Shown one piece after another: positions 32,956-41,666 of a stretch of DNA of 64,000 nt (position 1 is the first letter of the stretch; the number at the start of each line of letters is the position of its first letter). Made by a program: the position numbers and the translations under genes. The notes below the pieces were generated by a model that was not told the DNA's origin, did no database searches, and worked only from the letters and a program-made list of their open reading frames with translations. Location of the stretch: positions 1 to 64,000 of IMG/VR virus record IMGVR_UViG_3300032770_000011. One strand, written 5' to 3'. This DNA is from a virus.

Positions 32956-33635
32956 TAGCGAAAATACCCAGAAAGTCCCACAGTGATGTAGAAAGGCACA
33001 TTCTCTGTGTTCTGCTTAGAGGCAGACGCATAAGCTTCATCAAAATCCGCCTTACGCTGCTGCTCTAACGCAGGAGCGTAGATCCTAGCGAGACGATGGG
33101 CGAGTCCTGCTGCGAAGGCATCCAACCATAGGTAGGGCACTTCTACATTCCCACCCTGACGAATATTGGCATCCTGAATATTGCGGTAACGGTAATACTG
33201 CGCAGACGTCTCATTGCCGTCTGGTACCGGCCAGAACGTAATCGTAGGCGTGGTTGCAAGACGATCGAACCAGAACGAAGTAGGCACACCAGGCGTATTT
33301 GGGTTCGCCAGCGAGGCGTAGTCCGTGCGGCTGAATGGAGTGATAAGCCGGTTATTTCCACTTCCAATGACGATGTACAAGTCCAGAATCTGAACCGTCG
33401 TTACAGGAACATTGTAAGTCGCGGTTCCTTGAACAAGTGGAATAGTCTGCAAATCAACCGTCCAAAGCGTCAACCCATCATTCTGAAATCGCTGTTGCAG
33501 ATAATTGGATTCCAGATATGCGTCCTGCATATGTTGCGGGGTAATTTCAGTACGCCGCACACCTACCCGAGCAAGCGCATTTAGCGCCATCGAACCCAGG
33601 TCAGGGGAAAAAGAATAGGTGCCAGAAGTTGCCAT
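32955..33635 (-). CDS. adaptor/head-tail joining protein (intact paralogue)
   Basis: 226 aa. MATSGTYSFSPDLGSMALNA, TPQHMQDAYLESNYLQQRFQ, and a C-terminal LARIYAPALEQQRKADFDEA segment match a podophage head-tail adaptor family. The start codon shares a base with the TGA that ends the frame of the upstream endonuclease (TGATG). A truncated second copy of its first 56 codons lies upstream at 34444-34614. See that entry for the relationship. Confidence 0.7.
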   Translation of the reverse strand: MATSGTYSFSPDLGSMALNALARVGVRRTEITPQHMQDAYLESNYLQQRFQNDGLTLWTVDLQTIPLVQGTATYNVPVTTVQILDLYIVIGSGNNRLITPFSRTDYASLANPNTPGVPTSFWFDRLATTPTITFWPVPDGNETSAQYYRYRNIQDANIRQGGNVEVPYLWLDAFAAGLAHRLARIYAPALEQQRKADFDEAYASASKQNTENVPFYITVGLSGYFR

Positions 33636-34450
33636 CAGACGTACTCAAACTTAGGTAAGCCTAAAGGCTTCCAAGGTTTGTACTGTGGGTGTTGACAAAT
33701 ATAAGTGATCTTTTTTGATCTTGTGTTGTAGTACTCTGCTGCTTCGCGAGCGCAAGAAAAAACTCTTCCAGTATCAATGCAGCGTACAGCCCTGGCGCGT
33801 TTGGCGTTAGCTACCCCTAAACTTCTGGCATAATGCTCTTGGCAATAGTTTTTATAATCTTAAGAATTTCTTTTGTTTTCCCACCAAGAAGCGGCAGCAG
33901 TTGATATTTTATCTCGCGTTTCTTTTTCTAGAACAACACCCTTTCTAGGGCTTCTCTGGCCTTTCTTAGAAGCAGAGACTTTAGCCTTCGATGCTTCAGA
34001 CCAAACATAACCAAAAGAACCACCGCCGCCTAGAGTCAAATTGTACTCGGGCCGTATTTCAGCAATAAGCTGACGCTCAACCTCTAGACAATGAAAGAAA
34101 TCCCGACACACGGCAAAAGTTACAAATTCAAAACTGTGTTCCCCGTATTTCCGTATAGCAGCATAGAAGGGGCCGTTGCCACCTTTCCGTGCAGTCGCCA
34201 AATGCGCACGCTTTCTTCCCTCAACTCCAATGCGCGTAGCTCCAACATAGAGTTTATTATTCAGAGTATTGATTGCAACGTAAACTACGTTCTTAGGCGT
34301 AAGGTTATACCCTTTGGAGGAAGCGTTAGTGCCGCGCAGAATTTCTACGACTCGCGGTCTAGTTCTACGAATAGTTTCAGGAGCCTTTGTACGGTCCGCC
34401 CAATAGCAAAAAGGACCACTGACATCTACTTGGGTATTTATATCTAGCAT
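33635..34450 (-). pseudogene. GIY-YIG homing endonuclease interrupted by in-frame TAA
   Basis: The reading frame starts at 34450 and runs 196 codons to a TAA at 33860-33862, then continues in the same frame for 74 codons to a TGA that touches the next gene start. The first part has a GIY-YIG core: VVYVAINT with LYVGAT, then RAHLATARKGG, EVERQLIAEIRPEYN and a NUMOD3-like region (SKAKVSASKKGQRSP). The part after the stop reads AVRCIDTGRVFSCAREAAEY, a NUMOD1-like DNA-binding motif. The simplest reading is a 271-aa free-standing endonuclease truncated by a nonsense mutation; the nuclease core alone may still be made. Confidence 0.75.
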
Positions 34451-34614
34451 GTCCCGTCTGCACCCCAGTCCGCTTGAAGCAAGTTTGCCTCAAGGTAAGC
34501 GTTTTCCATATGCTCAGGCAAAAGTTCAGTATGCTTGACGCCACAACGTGAAAAGGCGTTGAGAGTCAACGTTCCGATCGGAGGATTGAAAGCGGTTGTG
34601 CCTGACGTAGCCAT
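34444..34614 (-). pseudogene. truncated adaptor paralogue, cut by the GIY-YIG gene
   Basis: 56 codons (MATSGTTAFNPPIGTLTLNA, TELLPEHMENAYLEANLLQ) that align almost residue for residue with the first 56 of the intact adaptor at 32955-33635, then end abruptly at TAG where the endonuclease ORF starts in another frame (the two overlap by 7 bp). The remaining 170 residues of this copy are absent. In related phages I would expect two tandem adaptor paralogues here, the first now decapitated by homing-element invasion. Confidence 0.75.
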
Positions 34615-34704
34615 TTATTTATACCACAAACTCCATGCCGCCCACACCATGCTCGGCGTCCACCACAGCATCAAGCAGAAGATGATCCAGTGGAGGAGAG
34701 TCAT
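34615..34704 (-). CDS. 29-aa Trp-rich membrane peptide
   Basis: Overlaps the end of the large propeller gene by ATGA and abuts the adaptor start (TAA-ATG). The product MTLLHWIIFCLMLWWTPSMV... is one hydrophobic helix with six Trp. Supported mainly by tiling. Role unknown. Confidence 0.5.
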   Translation of the reverse strand: MTLLHWIIFCLMLWWTPSMVWAAWSLWYK

Positions 34705-37613
34705 GAAAGTTGCCCGTAGAGGTAACCGTGAACGCCTATGTAAAGACTTCCATAAGTGTCAGGATCGGCACCCATGCAATTCAGCCTGTCTATCATACCG
34801 GCAGGACTCGCGGTTAATTTTGTCAACGTCAGCGAAGATGAATTTATCGTATAGGTGCCGCCCCCTGCTGGCGTGAGCGTAAGGTCATCGCAGCGGAAAA
34901 TCCCGGGAACTGCATCACCATGCTTATATCCGGCAACGTACATAGCCGGAACGGTATTCCCTGGCTTCGGCTTGCCGAACGCCACCAGCCAGCACTCGTC
35001 CATCGGCGTGACGATAGCCCAAGTCTGGCCACCGTCTCCGGTACATATTAGAGGAAAGTTTGTAGCTGGATGAGTCCCGTTTGCCGTGGTGTAGTAGCCA
35101 GAGGACCGAAACAGGACATTCGTAAATCCAGGGACCTGCGCCAGCGTCGCACTGCCAACTTGTTTAATGTTGAAGTTCGCCTGCGAGCTAGTACATTGCT
35201 GCGTATAGGTCGCGCCGTTATCGACTGATTTGTAAAAGCCATGCCCAGGATTATAGAGATAGAACACGCCGGGCGTCGTATCGTCCGCCGCAACCCAATA
35301 CGCAAAGCCCTTGAATGCGCCCCACCCGTCTGTTGGCAACGCCCCGCCGCCGACGAGCGTGCAGGGTGTCCAAGTCGTTCCGCTGTCGGTCGTGTAATAT
35401 GGCGTTCCGCCCGCCGATAGTTCACCGCACACAACTGCGTTAACGCTTGCCCCAGTGCCGAAACCGACCGCTACGCAGGGCTCATTGCCACCGTTGACAA
35501 AGGTCGTTGTCGTGGCCCACGTCTGTCCGCCATCCGTCGATTTATAAACAGTGCTTGTGCCGACGCCGATCATCCAAAATGTCGGATCGGACTTTGAGTA
35601 ATCAGCACTGTAGGCAAAATTGATCGGAGCCTGCGCGCCAAACGGAGCAAAGTTCGTGGTTGGATAGGTTGTAACACTGGCAGGGCTTAATACAGTCCGA
35701 TCCTCGCAGGCCATAACGAGAGAGCCACCAGGAGCCTTCTTGATATCGGTGACGATCATCCCGTTTTGGTTGCGGGTGTATTCTGTGTAGACGGTCGGCA
35801 TCGCAACCACGATGGTATTTCGCAGGCTCACATTCTGCGCAGGCCCGTCAATCGTATAGGTGCCAGCGCCTCCTGGCGTACCGCTTAGTTGGTTCACAAT
35901 GTTGGCAGTTGTTACCGCCATAAGATCGGTCGATGAAACCTGCCACCCCGGTTGAATGTTGACTGACGAAGCGACTGCTCCGATGGTAAGAATATTTCCT
36001 GCGCTGCCGCTGCCGTTGTCGATCTTAGAGTTGGTAGTTGTCGTCGCGGCATTTTGTTTGATCGGATTCCCAGTCCACGCTCCAATGCCTTCCGTGAAGA
36101 TGACCGTGTTGGCCGACGAAGGATCAAAGCAAATGTCCCCCGCGTTCATTACCAGTTCGTCGGTGTATGTCATCCAAGGTACAGTCGAAGAAACGCGCGT
36201 CGGAAACTTTATATTTCCTCCTGTGGCAGCACTCAAAGGCGAGGTATAGAAATTAGTTCCGTAATTCTCAGATACGGCCATCGGCCCCGAGTTACTAACG
36301 AAAACAACCGTCCCTGGATTGGCATTATCGGGCGCGCAGGAATAAAAAGGCGCAGTTTGCAATAAGCCGTTTCCGGTGCCGAACTGTGTCCATGTACTCG
36401 TCGTCAAACCGCTAGTCGAAGTTGGCGTAACGTAGCGCCAAGCATTATGCCCGGTATTGTTGATGATGCCGTCATAATCACAGGCATATAGAACGCCATC
36501 ATTCGAGCATTTTAGCCGCTGTAGATTTGTCGGGCCGCTCGTTGTCGCAGTAAATGTCCCACCAGCATCAAGGCTCTCGAACACCGCCGTCGATCCGTAC
36601 TGCCAGGCGACATAAATCCCTTTCGTTACGGTCGCTGTGACAGTGCCGCCTTCAATGACATTATCGGTTACCGATTGCGTGCCTGAAGTCGGATCGAGCG
36701 CAATGCAGGGCGACCAACCAAAAGCAATCTGATCGTTGGTTGAAACGCCGGGGCTGGAAACATTTGCCCATAGTGTCACAGTGGTAGAGGTTGATGCCTT
36801 AAATTCTGTGTTGTCAGAGATGACTCCGAGAGCGGTACGATTGTCGATGTCGCAGCAATACAGATTGTATTTTGTTTTATCTATTCCAGTTACGATTGCT
36901 GGCGTCGAAGTAAAGTTTAAGACCGCAGAGCTTGAAGTTGTTCCTGCTGATGTGTTCGTAACCGTTAGCCCACTCAATGCCCCAGAAACAATAGAGTGCG
37001 TTTGACCTCCATCTAAACTTCGGTAGATAACTCCCGCATTGTCTCCCCAATAAATGACATCGGCATTGTTCGGATCGACGGCCATCTTGTAGCCGCAAAG
37101 CCGATTAGTGAAATTGCTGGGCTGGCCATTATTGTTACCTTCGGATGCCCCAATGTCCTGAATTGCCGTTCTAGTCCAACTCTGTCCTCCATCATTGCTG
37201 CGCCACAATGAGGCAGACGTATTCTTGATCTGATTTGGACCGATAAAATAAATACGTTGGGGATCGCTCGGCGCGATACGTATTTCGTAGATGTTCATCC
37301 CGATGCAGGGCTGGGTGGTGATGCCTCCAAGAACTAGATTGCTATTGTTAAGCCGCGCGCTATCGAGAACTTGTTTGAAAGAACTCGATGCGCTGTCCCA
37401 AAACCAAGCGCCGTAAGTGTCGTTGCGCAGAACTTTGGTACTGCCGTCAGATGAAACATCGACACCAGTGACATAGCCGCCGCCAACAAGAGCGCCGATG
37501 TTGAACTGTGTAATGCCGGATTGGTATTTACCGTGAAACCACGCCGCAGACGGCGTAGAGCAAATAAGTATCGCGGCAGAAGATAGCAGGAACGATCTTC
37601 GTGAAGGATACAT
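34701..37613 (-). CDS. exported Asp-box beta-propeller protein with Tat-like leader
   Basis: 970 aa. The leader YPSRRSFLLSSAAILICSTP ending SAA has the twin-arginine motif S-R-R-x-F-L-L. The body has at least six Asp-box/BNR motifs spaced along it (NDGGQSWTRT, SLDGGQTHS, SLDAGGTFT, STDGGQTWA, TTDSGTTWT, SVDNGATYT, GDGGQTWAI), as in sialidases and GH74-type glucanases with tandem seven-bladed propellers. It may be a depolymerase or glycan-binding spike. No catalytic residues can be assigned by eye. The Tat leader is unusual for a phage protein. Confidence 0.7.
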   Translation of the reverse strand: MYPSRRSFLLSSAAILICSTPSAAWFHGKYQSGITQFNIGALVGGGYVTGVDVSSDGSTKVLRNDTYGAWFWDSASSSFKQVLDSARLNNSNLVLGGITTQPCIGMNIYEIRIAPSDPQRIYFIGPNQIKNTSASLWRSNDGGQSWTRTAIQDIGASEGNNNGQPSNFTNRLCGYKMAVDPNNADVIYWGDNAGVIYRSLDGGQTHSIVSGALSGLTVTNTSAGTTSSSAVLNFTSTPAIVTGIDKTKYNLYCCDIDNRTALGVISDNTEFKASTSTTVTLWANVSSPGVSTNDQIAFGWSPCIALDPTSGTQSVTDNVIEGGTVTATVTKGIYVAWQYGSTAVFESLDAGGTFTATTSGPTNLQRLKCSNDGVLYACDYDGIINNTGHNAWRYVTPTSTSGLTTSTWTQFGTGNGLLQTAPFYSCAPDNANPGTVVFVSNSGPMAVSENYGTNFYTSPLSAATGGNIKFPTRVSSTVPWMTYTDELVMNAGDICFDPSSANTVIFTEGIGAWTGNPIKQNAATTTTNSKIDNGSGSAGNILTIGAVASSVNIQPGWQVSSTDLMAVTTANIVNQLSGTPGGAGTYTIDGPAQNVSLRNTIVVAMPTVYTEYTRNQNGMIVTDIKKAPGGSLVMACEDRTVLSPASVTTYPTTNFAPFGAQAPINFAYSADYSKSDPTFWMIGVGTSTVYKSTDGGQTWATTTTFVNGGNEPCVAVGFGTGASVNAVVCGELSAGGTPYYTTDSGTTWTPCTLVGGGALPTDGWGAFKGFAYWVAADDTTPGVFYLYNPGHGFYKSVDNGATYTQQCTSSQANFNIKQVGSATLAQVPGFTNVLFRSSGYYTTANGTHPATNFPLICTGDGGQTWAIVTPMDECWLVAFGKPKPGNTVPAMYVAGYKHGDAVPGIFRCDDLTLTPAGGGTYTINSSSLTLTKLTASPAGMIDRLNCMGADPDTYGSLYIGVHGYLYGQLS

Positions 37614-37616
37614 TAT

Positions 37617-38348
37617 TCATGGATTCCAAGTCGCCGCAGAACTCGTTCCCGATTGATTTCCAGTCCAACTAAATGACGGATTACTTGCTGTCATGTGTCC
37701 AGCGGCGCAAGTAGAAGTCGTTGTGTTGGAAAAATCAGATATTGCATGTGTAAATCCAGGAGCCGTTACTGCTGAGTTCGTATAAGCGCCTTGAAAACCT
37801 CCGCCGCCTGCTGGAAGGGCAATAGTCTGCGCTAATGAAGTCCCAGAAGTAACGGTCGCAGGAGTGCCAGCCGCAGGTGTGGGCGTACTCGTAATGATAC
37901 GATAAGCGACCATGCAGCTTCTGGCTGCGGAAGCGCCGAAGGTGGCAACTACGTTTCCAGAAGTCGATCCAGCTCCCAGCGCATAGTAATATATGGCGGA
38001 ATTAGTGCCGTTCGTTCCATTTTGCTGAGCGACAGAACCGGATACTAATGTCGCGGCATTGCCGTCAATGGTGACGCCCGTGATTGTATTAACAGTCGAT
38101 TGACGAGAACTAATGAATACCGCAATTATTCGATTTGCATCAGCGGCTCCAAAGCTGCAAGACGACCCGCAATTGTAAGTTACCGACGTGCCGCCTGTCG
38201 TTTCATTCTGAGCGGAGACTTCGGTTAAAGAAAAAACGACGCCGCCGGATACGACATTTTGATTATAATTCGAATCACGCGACTGCCAGAACGCCGACGC
38301 GGGCGCAGCAGCGCAGAGTAGCGCGACAATCAGCCAACGCAACCTCAT
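37617..38348 (-). CDS. secreted fibre-like protein, 243 aa
   Basis: The start is set at MRLRWLIV, whose ATG overlaps the previous stop (ATGA); a much longer in-frame extension has no ribosome site and a random-looking sequence. Sec signal RLRWLIVALLCAAAPASA-F, then a Ser/Thr/Asn-rich beta protein (NTITGVTIDGNAATLVSGS, YYYALGAGSTSGNVVATF) with an Asn-rich end. Resembles a phage adhesin shaft; exported rather than virion-assembled in the usual way. Confidence 0.65.
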   Translation of the reverse strand: MRLRWLIVALLCAAAPASAFWQSRDSNYNQNVVSGGVVFSLTEVSAQNETTGGTSVTYNCGSSCSFGAADANRIIAVFISSRQSTVNTITGVTIDGNAATLVSGSVAQQNGTNGTNSAIYYYALGAGSTSGNVVATFGASAARSCMVAYRIITSTPTPAAGTPATVTSGTSLAQTIALPAGGGGFQGAYTNSAVTAPGFTHAISDFSNTTTSTCAAGHMTASNPSFSWTGNQSGTSSAATWNP

Positions 38349-39148
38349 TTGTAGTATCCCCACATCGCAACAGAAACGACGCCGCCGGTTCCGGGCGGGG
38401 CGCTGGTGAGAGTCCATGCCGTATTGACGGCGCTCGCGGGACGACAAGGCAGGAATATTTGTTCGGAGACACCGACGCCGCTCGCATTGGGCGCGGTCCA
38501 TTGCGTGAAGTTGAGCGTGATCGTGCCGTCGCTGAGAGTGGCGTTGCCTGTTGCGGCAGCGGTTGCGTTAGCACGTATCGAGAAGCCGCAGACATATTCC
38601 GTGACGCTGGCAACAGCGGCGAGCGTCGTGCTGATCGCCCCGGTCATTCCCGTTGCGCTGCCTTGCGATGCCGTGCAGCCAGAGCAAAGGCCCGATAGGG
38701 CAATCGGAACCGGCACGGCAGACGAGATCGGCTGGATGTTGCCACTTGAGTCCTTCGTACCCATGCCAATGGAGGAAGCAGGATAGGTCGCGCCGTTGGT
38801 GGCGACACCAGCCTGAGCGGCAGAAAGCAGGGAAGCCGAATTGTCGTCGAGGACGTGGACGGAGCGTGCTGCCGTCAATGCAGCAGCGCCACCTTGGCCT
38901 GAAGTCAGGTTGGTGATTGAGGAGTTGTAGACGCCACCAATTGGTGTATAAGCTGAAGAGCCATAAGTGAAGGCAGCTTCGTCGGTTGCTGACGTACCCC
39001 CCGACCCTGAGCACCCCGATATACAAGTGACAGGTGCTGGATTGCCCGTTGCCCAGGGGGTATTTCCTACGAGGGGGATGACCTTAGTCTGAGCAAAGGC
39101 TAGGCATGGCGCTACCAGAAGCAGCGCGGCTAGAACTATCTTGCGCAT
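38345..39148 (-). CDS. secreted fibre-like protein, 267 aa
   Basis: Sec signal RKIVLAALLLVAPCLAFA-Q. The mature part opens with KVIPLVGNTPWATGN, has Cys pairs (CISGCSG, GLCSGCTASQ), and a C-terminal beta-sandwich (TLSDGTITLNFTQWTAP, FLPCRPASAVNTAW). Translation is coupled to the next gene by ATGA. It forms an operon-like set with the two exported proteins downstream. Confidence 0.65.
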   Translation of the reverse strand: MRKIVLAALLLVAPCLAFAQTKVIPLVGNTPWATGNPAPVTCISGCSGSGGTSATDEAAFTYGSSAYTPIGGVYNSSITNLTSGQGGAAALTAARSVHVLDDNSASLLSAAQAGVATNGATYPASSIGMGTKDSSGNIQPISSAVPVPIALSGLCSGCTASQGSATGMTGAISTTLAAVASVTEYVCGFSIRANATAAATGNATLSDGTITLNFTQWTAPNASGVGVSEQIFLPCRPASAVNTAWTLTSAPPGTGGVVSVAMWGYYK

Positions 39149-39153
39149 GGGAT

Positions 39154-39780
39154 TTATGGCCCTGCTTGTTCGTAGGTGAGAGTTGCCGACCCGGTACCGG
39201 AATTCACGGTCAACCGTAAGTAGGCAATGGGGTCGGTAAAGGACCCAGACTGACTTGTTGACTGCGAAGCAACCGTAGAGTGCGCAAATACTGTTGGATA
39301 TGCGCCTACTCCGAGTGCGTTCACATCCTGCGAGGTATACTCAATCGTGTAATTAACGGTGCCAGAGACAACCACCTGGAAATTCACATTCACAGGCTCA
39401 CGCATCAAATCGACGGACTGCCAATCCGTTGAACCCACGCCATTCGTACCTACTATCACGGCTCCGGCTTGCGCCTTGTTTACGGCGATACGGCTGACAG
39501 TCTTGAAGTCCTGCTGCGTTGCCACCGTGGACGGATTGTCAACGCCTGTAACGGTTTCCTGAATATTGTTGTTGGAGCCATTCGTACCATAGACAGTCCA
39601 CACAGTCCCATTTGCGCCTTCAGCCCCCGCAGGCGTGAAGAGTACACGCCGAGCAGTGTCAAGGGAAACAGGCGACGCTGTCAATGTCAAATTCCCAGCC
39701 GCACCTGGCGTCTGAGAATGTGCAATTGTATTAGTCGAAGCGCCAGACAGCTGCTTCGTCAAAGTGTGGACGATACCCAT
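39154..39780 (-). CDS. virion structural protein, beta-rich
   Basis: 208 aa, no signal peptide. Ig-like strands (LTLTASPVSLDTARRVLFT, VNVNFQVVVSGTVNYTIEY, PIAYLRLTVNSGTGSATLTY) and no Cys. Similar proteins in podophages occur next to decoration and fibre genes. Possibly a head fibre or fibre base. Confidence 0.6.
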   Translation of the reverse strand: MGIVHTLTKQLSGASTNTIAHSQTPGAAGNLTLTASPVSLDTARRVLFTPAGAEGANGTVWTVYGTNGSNNNIQETVTGVDNPSTVATQQDFKTVSRIAVNKAQAGAVIVGTNGVGSTDWQSVDLMREPVNVNFQVVVSGTVNYTIEYTSQDVNALGVGAYPTVFAHSTVASQSTSQSGSFTDPIAYLRLTVNSGTGSATLTYEQAGP

Positions 39781-40155
39781 TTACTTCTGCCCGATTGAAG
39801 GGAATTTCCTGTGTACAGCGGCCCGAACCCTCGCCTTCTCCTCCGAAGAGCCATGCTGGGACACACGGGCGAGTGCATTCCGAGCATGACTCTTGTCGGG
39901 AATGGGGTACGAACCTGCTCCGGCACCTTTCGGTCCGGTACCCTTACCTGGCAGTGCGAAGGAGGACTTTGGCAGGTGTTGGCGTGCCTTAGCCGTCAAC
40001 TTACCACCCCGTGCCCGCTTGTCGGCACGTGATTTGGCAGCCTCGCCTTCGCCGTGCATATGCTTCGGGTGAACTGAGCCGCCACGCTTACGCGCAGAAC
40101 CCAGTTCACCTTCTAGCTTGCAGGAACCGCCGACGTTTCTATGGCGTGCGCGCAT
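39781..40155 (-). CDS. basic protein with conserved C-terminal SHARNALARV domain
   Basis: 124 aa, strongly basic. The C-terminal half, SSFALPGKGTGPKGAGAG followed by YPIPDKSHARNALARVSQ and VRAAVHRKFPSIG, is a conserved module found in many phage virion proteins. The N-terminal half contains ARKRGGSVHPKHMHGEGE and KRARGGKL, members of the R-x-GG motif series. Likely a minor head protein that binds DNA or scaffold. Confidence 0.7.
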   Translation of the reverse strand: MRARHRNVGGSCKLEGELGSARKRGGSVHPKHMHGEGEAAKSRADKRARGGKLTAKARQHLPKSSFALPGKGTGPKGAGAGSYPIPDKSHARNALARVSQHGSSEEKARVRAAVHRKFPSIGQK

Positions 40156-40167
40156 AGGAAAGACCTC

Positions 40168-40572
40168 CTAGTGCTGGCCAAGGTCTTCCTTGTCCTCGCC
40201 CTTCGTCACTTCCTTGATATTGGCGGCAGTGCTCAAAGGCATGCGGTTTGCACCAATACCTCCGCCGCGCTTACGGCCACGGGGTTCCTTGTGCATCTTG
40301 GCGTGATGTTCTACACCGCCGTCGGTATGGTGCGCTGGGTGGCCTTCCTCGTGGTGACGACCAACGCCGTGAGCGTGGTGGTGTTTCACCGAACCGCCGC
40401 GCTTCCGCTCCTTGCGGTCGTGACGGTGCTTGGCTTCCTCGCCTTCGCCATGATGATGAACGCGCCCACCCTTTTTACGCTCGTGGGCTTCCTTCATCAC
40501 ATTGGAATCGGCCGCGTTGTAGGCGACTGCCTTGCCACCGGAAGCCTTTGCCTTGTGTCGAGCTCTTGACAT
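40168..40572 (-). CDS. His-rich basic Gly-Gly motif protein
   Basis: 134 aa with 20 His (15 percent) and three RKKGG/RKRGG motifs (KKGGRVHHHGEGE, KRGGSVKHHHAHG, KRGGGIGANR). Probably disordered, and able to bind metal or nucleic acid at neutral pH. Lies between a beta-helix protein and the other basic protein, in the virion gene cluster. No family known to me. Confidence 0.6.
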   Translation of the reverse strand: MSRARHKAKASGGKAVAYNAADSNVMKEAHERKKGGRVHHHGEGEEAKHRHDRKERKRGGSVKHHHAHGVGRHHEEGHPAHHTDGGVEHHAKMHKEPRGRKRGGGIGANRMPLSTAANIKEVTKGEDKEDLGQH

Positions 40573-40657
40573 ATCTCATATCCCTTTCTAAGGGCCACCC
40601 GGATCCGTGGGCTCGGCCGTAAGTACTGCCCTGCTTACGATCAGGGTTATTTCACTA

Positions 40658-41611
40658 TCAGGTAGCCAACAGACCGATATTCGTCGTCGTTGCGCCACCA
40701 GCACTATACTGATTGACGAAGACATTACCAGTCGTGGCGATTGCCGTTGCACCAATCGCGATGCAATTGTTGAGAACGACGTTACCGCCGGGCGATCCAC
40801 CCGCATTGGTAATGGCCGCGTTCATGGCAGTGCCGAAGTTGTGCAGAGTGCACTGTTCGAGTAGCAGGTAGCGGTCCATACCGCCCGACGCGATGGTGAT
40901 CTGAGTGTCCGAAGCGTCCGACACATAAGATTGGAATACGCACCGGCGCATGATCGTGCGAGCGGCACCTGTCGTCATCTCCATAGTGGCGTTTGCATTC
41001 GTGGCGCGGATGATGGTATCGCTGCCAATTGTGCAGTCCTCGAAGAGATTCTCGTCGCTGGAGACGATCAGTGCGCGATTGCCCGCCTGAGCAGCTGCGG
41101 TAGCGTGGCCAGTGCCAATGAAGTTGCAGTTCTTGTAGTAGTTTTCACCACCACCGGCTGTCCAGCCAACCTGCGTCGCGGCCTGATTGATACCGTTGAA
41201 GCACTCCATGTTCTGGAAGTAGCAACCCGCGCCCGTGACAGTCACAAGGCTAGCCACCGCACCAGTGGTCGCGGCGGTATTGGCGATTGCGATGCGGGAG
41301 CGGGAATTCTGTGACGGCGGGGAGATACCGATCATATGGGTCTTGTTCTTGTTCCACGCCACCGAAGCCGTGACATGAATTGACCCATTGACGAAGACGC
41401 AGTCGTTATTGCCGGACGTGCACTTCGCAAGCGCCTGCGTCAGGGTGGCAAAGGGGTCCGAAGGACCGCCCGTATTGCCATCGGAACCATTGGTCTCATC
41501 GACCCAGAAGTAGTTGCCTGTCCAAGGCAGCGGAGCTCCCGACACACCCCAGATAGGCGTGCCGAATTGACCAACCAGATATGCCGGATTGTTGAAGCCA
41601 GGTGTCGTCAT
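40658..41611 (-). CDS. right-handed beta-helix virion protein
   Basis: 317 aa. TPIWGVSGAPLPWTGNYFWVD and SDGNTGGPSDPFATLTQALA are the opening of phage parallel-beta-helix proteins (pectate-lyase fold), followed by regularly spaced strands (YYKNCNFIGTG, LFEDCTIGSD, IMRRCVFQSY, LLLEQCTLHNF, VVLNNCIAIG), roughly one turn per 22-25 residues. No signal peptide. Likely a head spike, decoration or tailspike component encoded next to the capsid genes. Confidence 0.75.
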   Translation of the reverse strand: MTTPGFNNPAYLVGQFGTPIWGVSGAPLPWTGNYFWVDETNGSDGNTGGPSDPFATLTQALAKCTSGNNDCVFVNGSIHVTASVAWNKNKTHMIGISPPSQNSRSRIAIANTAATTGAVASLVTVTGAGCYFQNMECFNGINQAATQVGWTAGGGENYYKNCNFIGTGHATAAAQAGNRALIVSSDENLFEDCTIGSDTIIRATNANATMEMTTGAARTIMRRCVFQSYVSDASDTQITIASGGMDRYLLLEQCTLHNFGTAMNAAITNAGGSPGGNVVLNNCIAIGATAIATTGNVFVNQYSAGGATTTNIGLLAT

Positions 41612-41666
41612 GACACGTTACCTTTCGGTTTAGACCGCGAACTTCAACCCGTCGCGCGTCTTCGGG

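Noticed and set aside
41612-41666. Peptide NPKTRDGLKFAV followed by a stop just after the HNH fusion gene
   Set aside because: It could be the remnant C-terminus of a gene displaced by the endonuclease, but it is only a dozen residues, has an upstream stop and no start.
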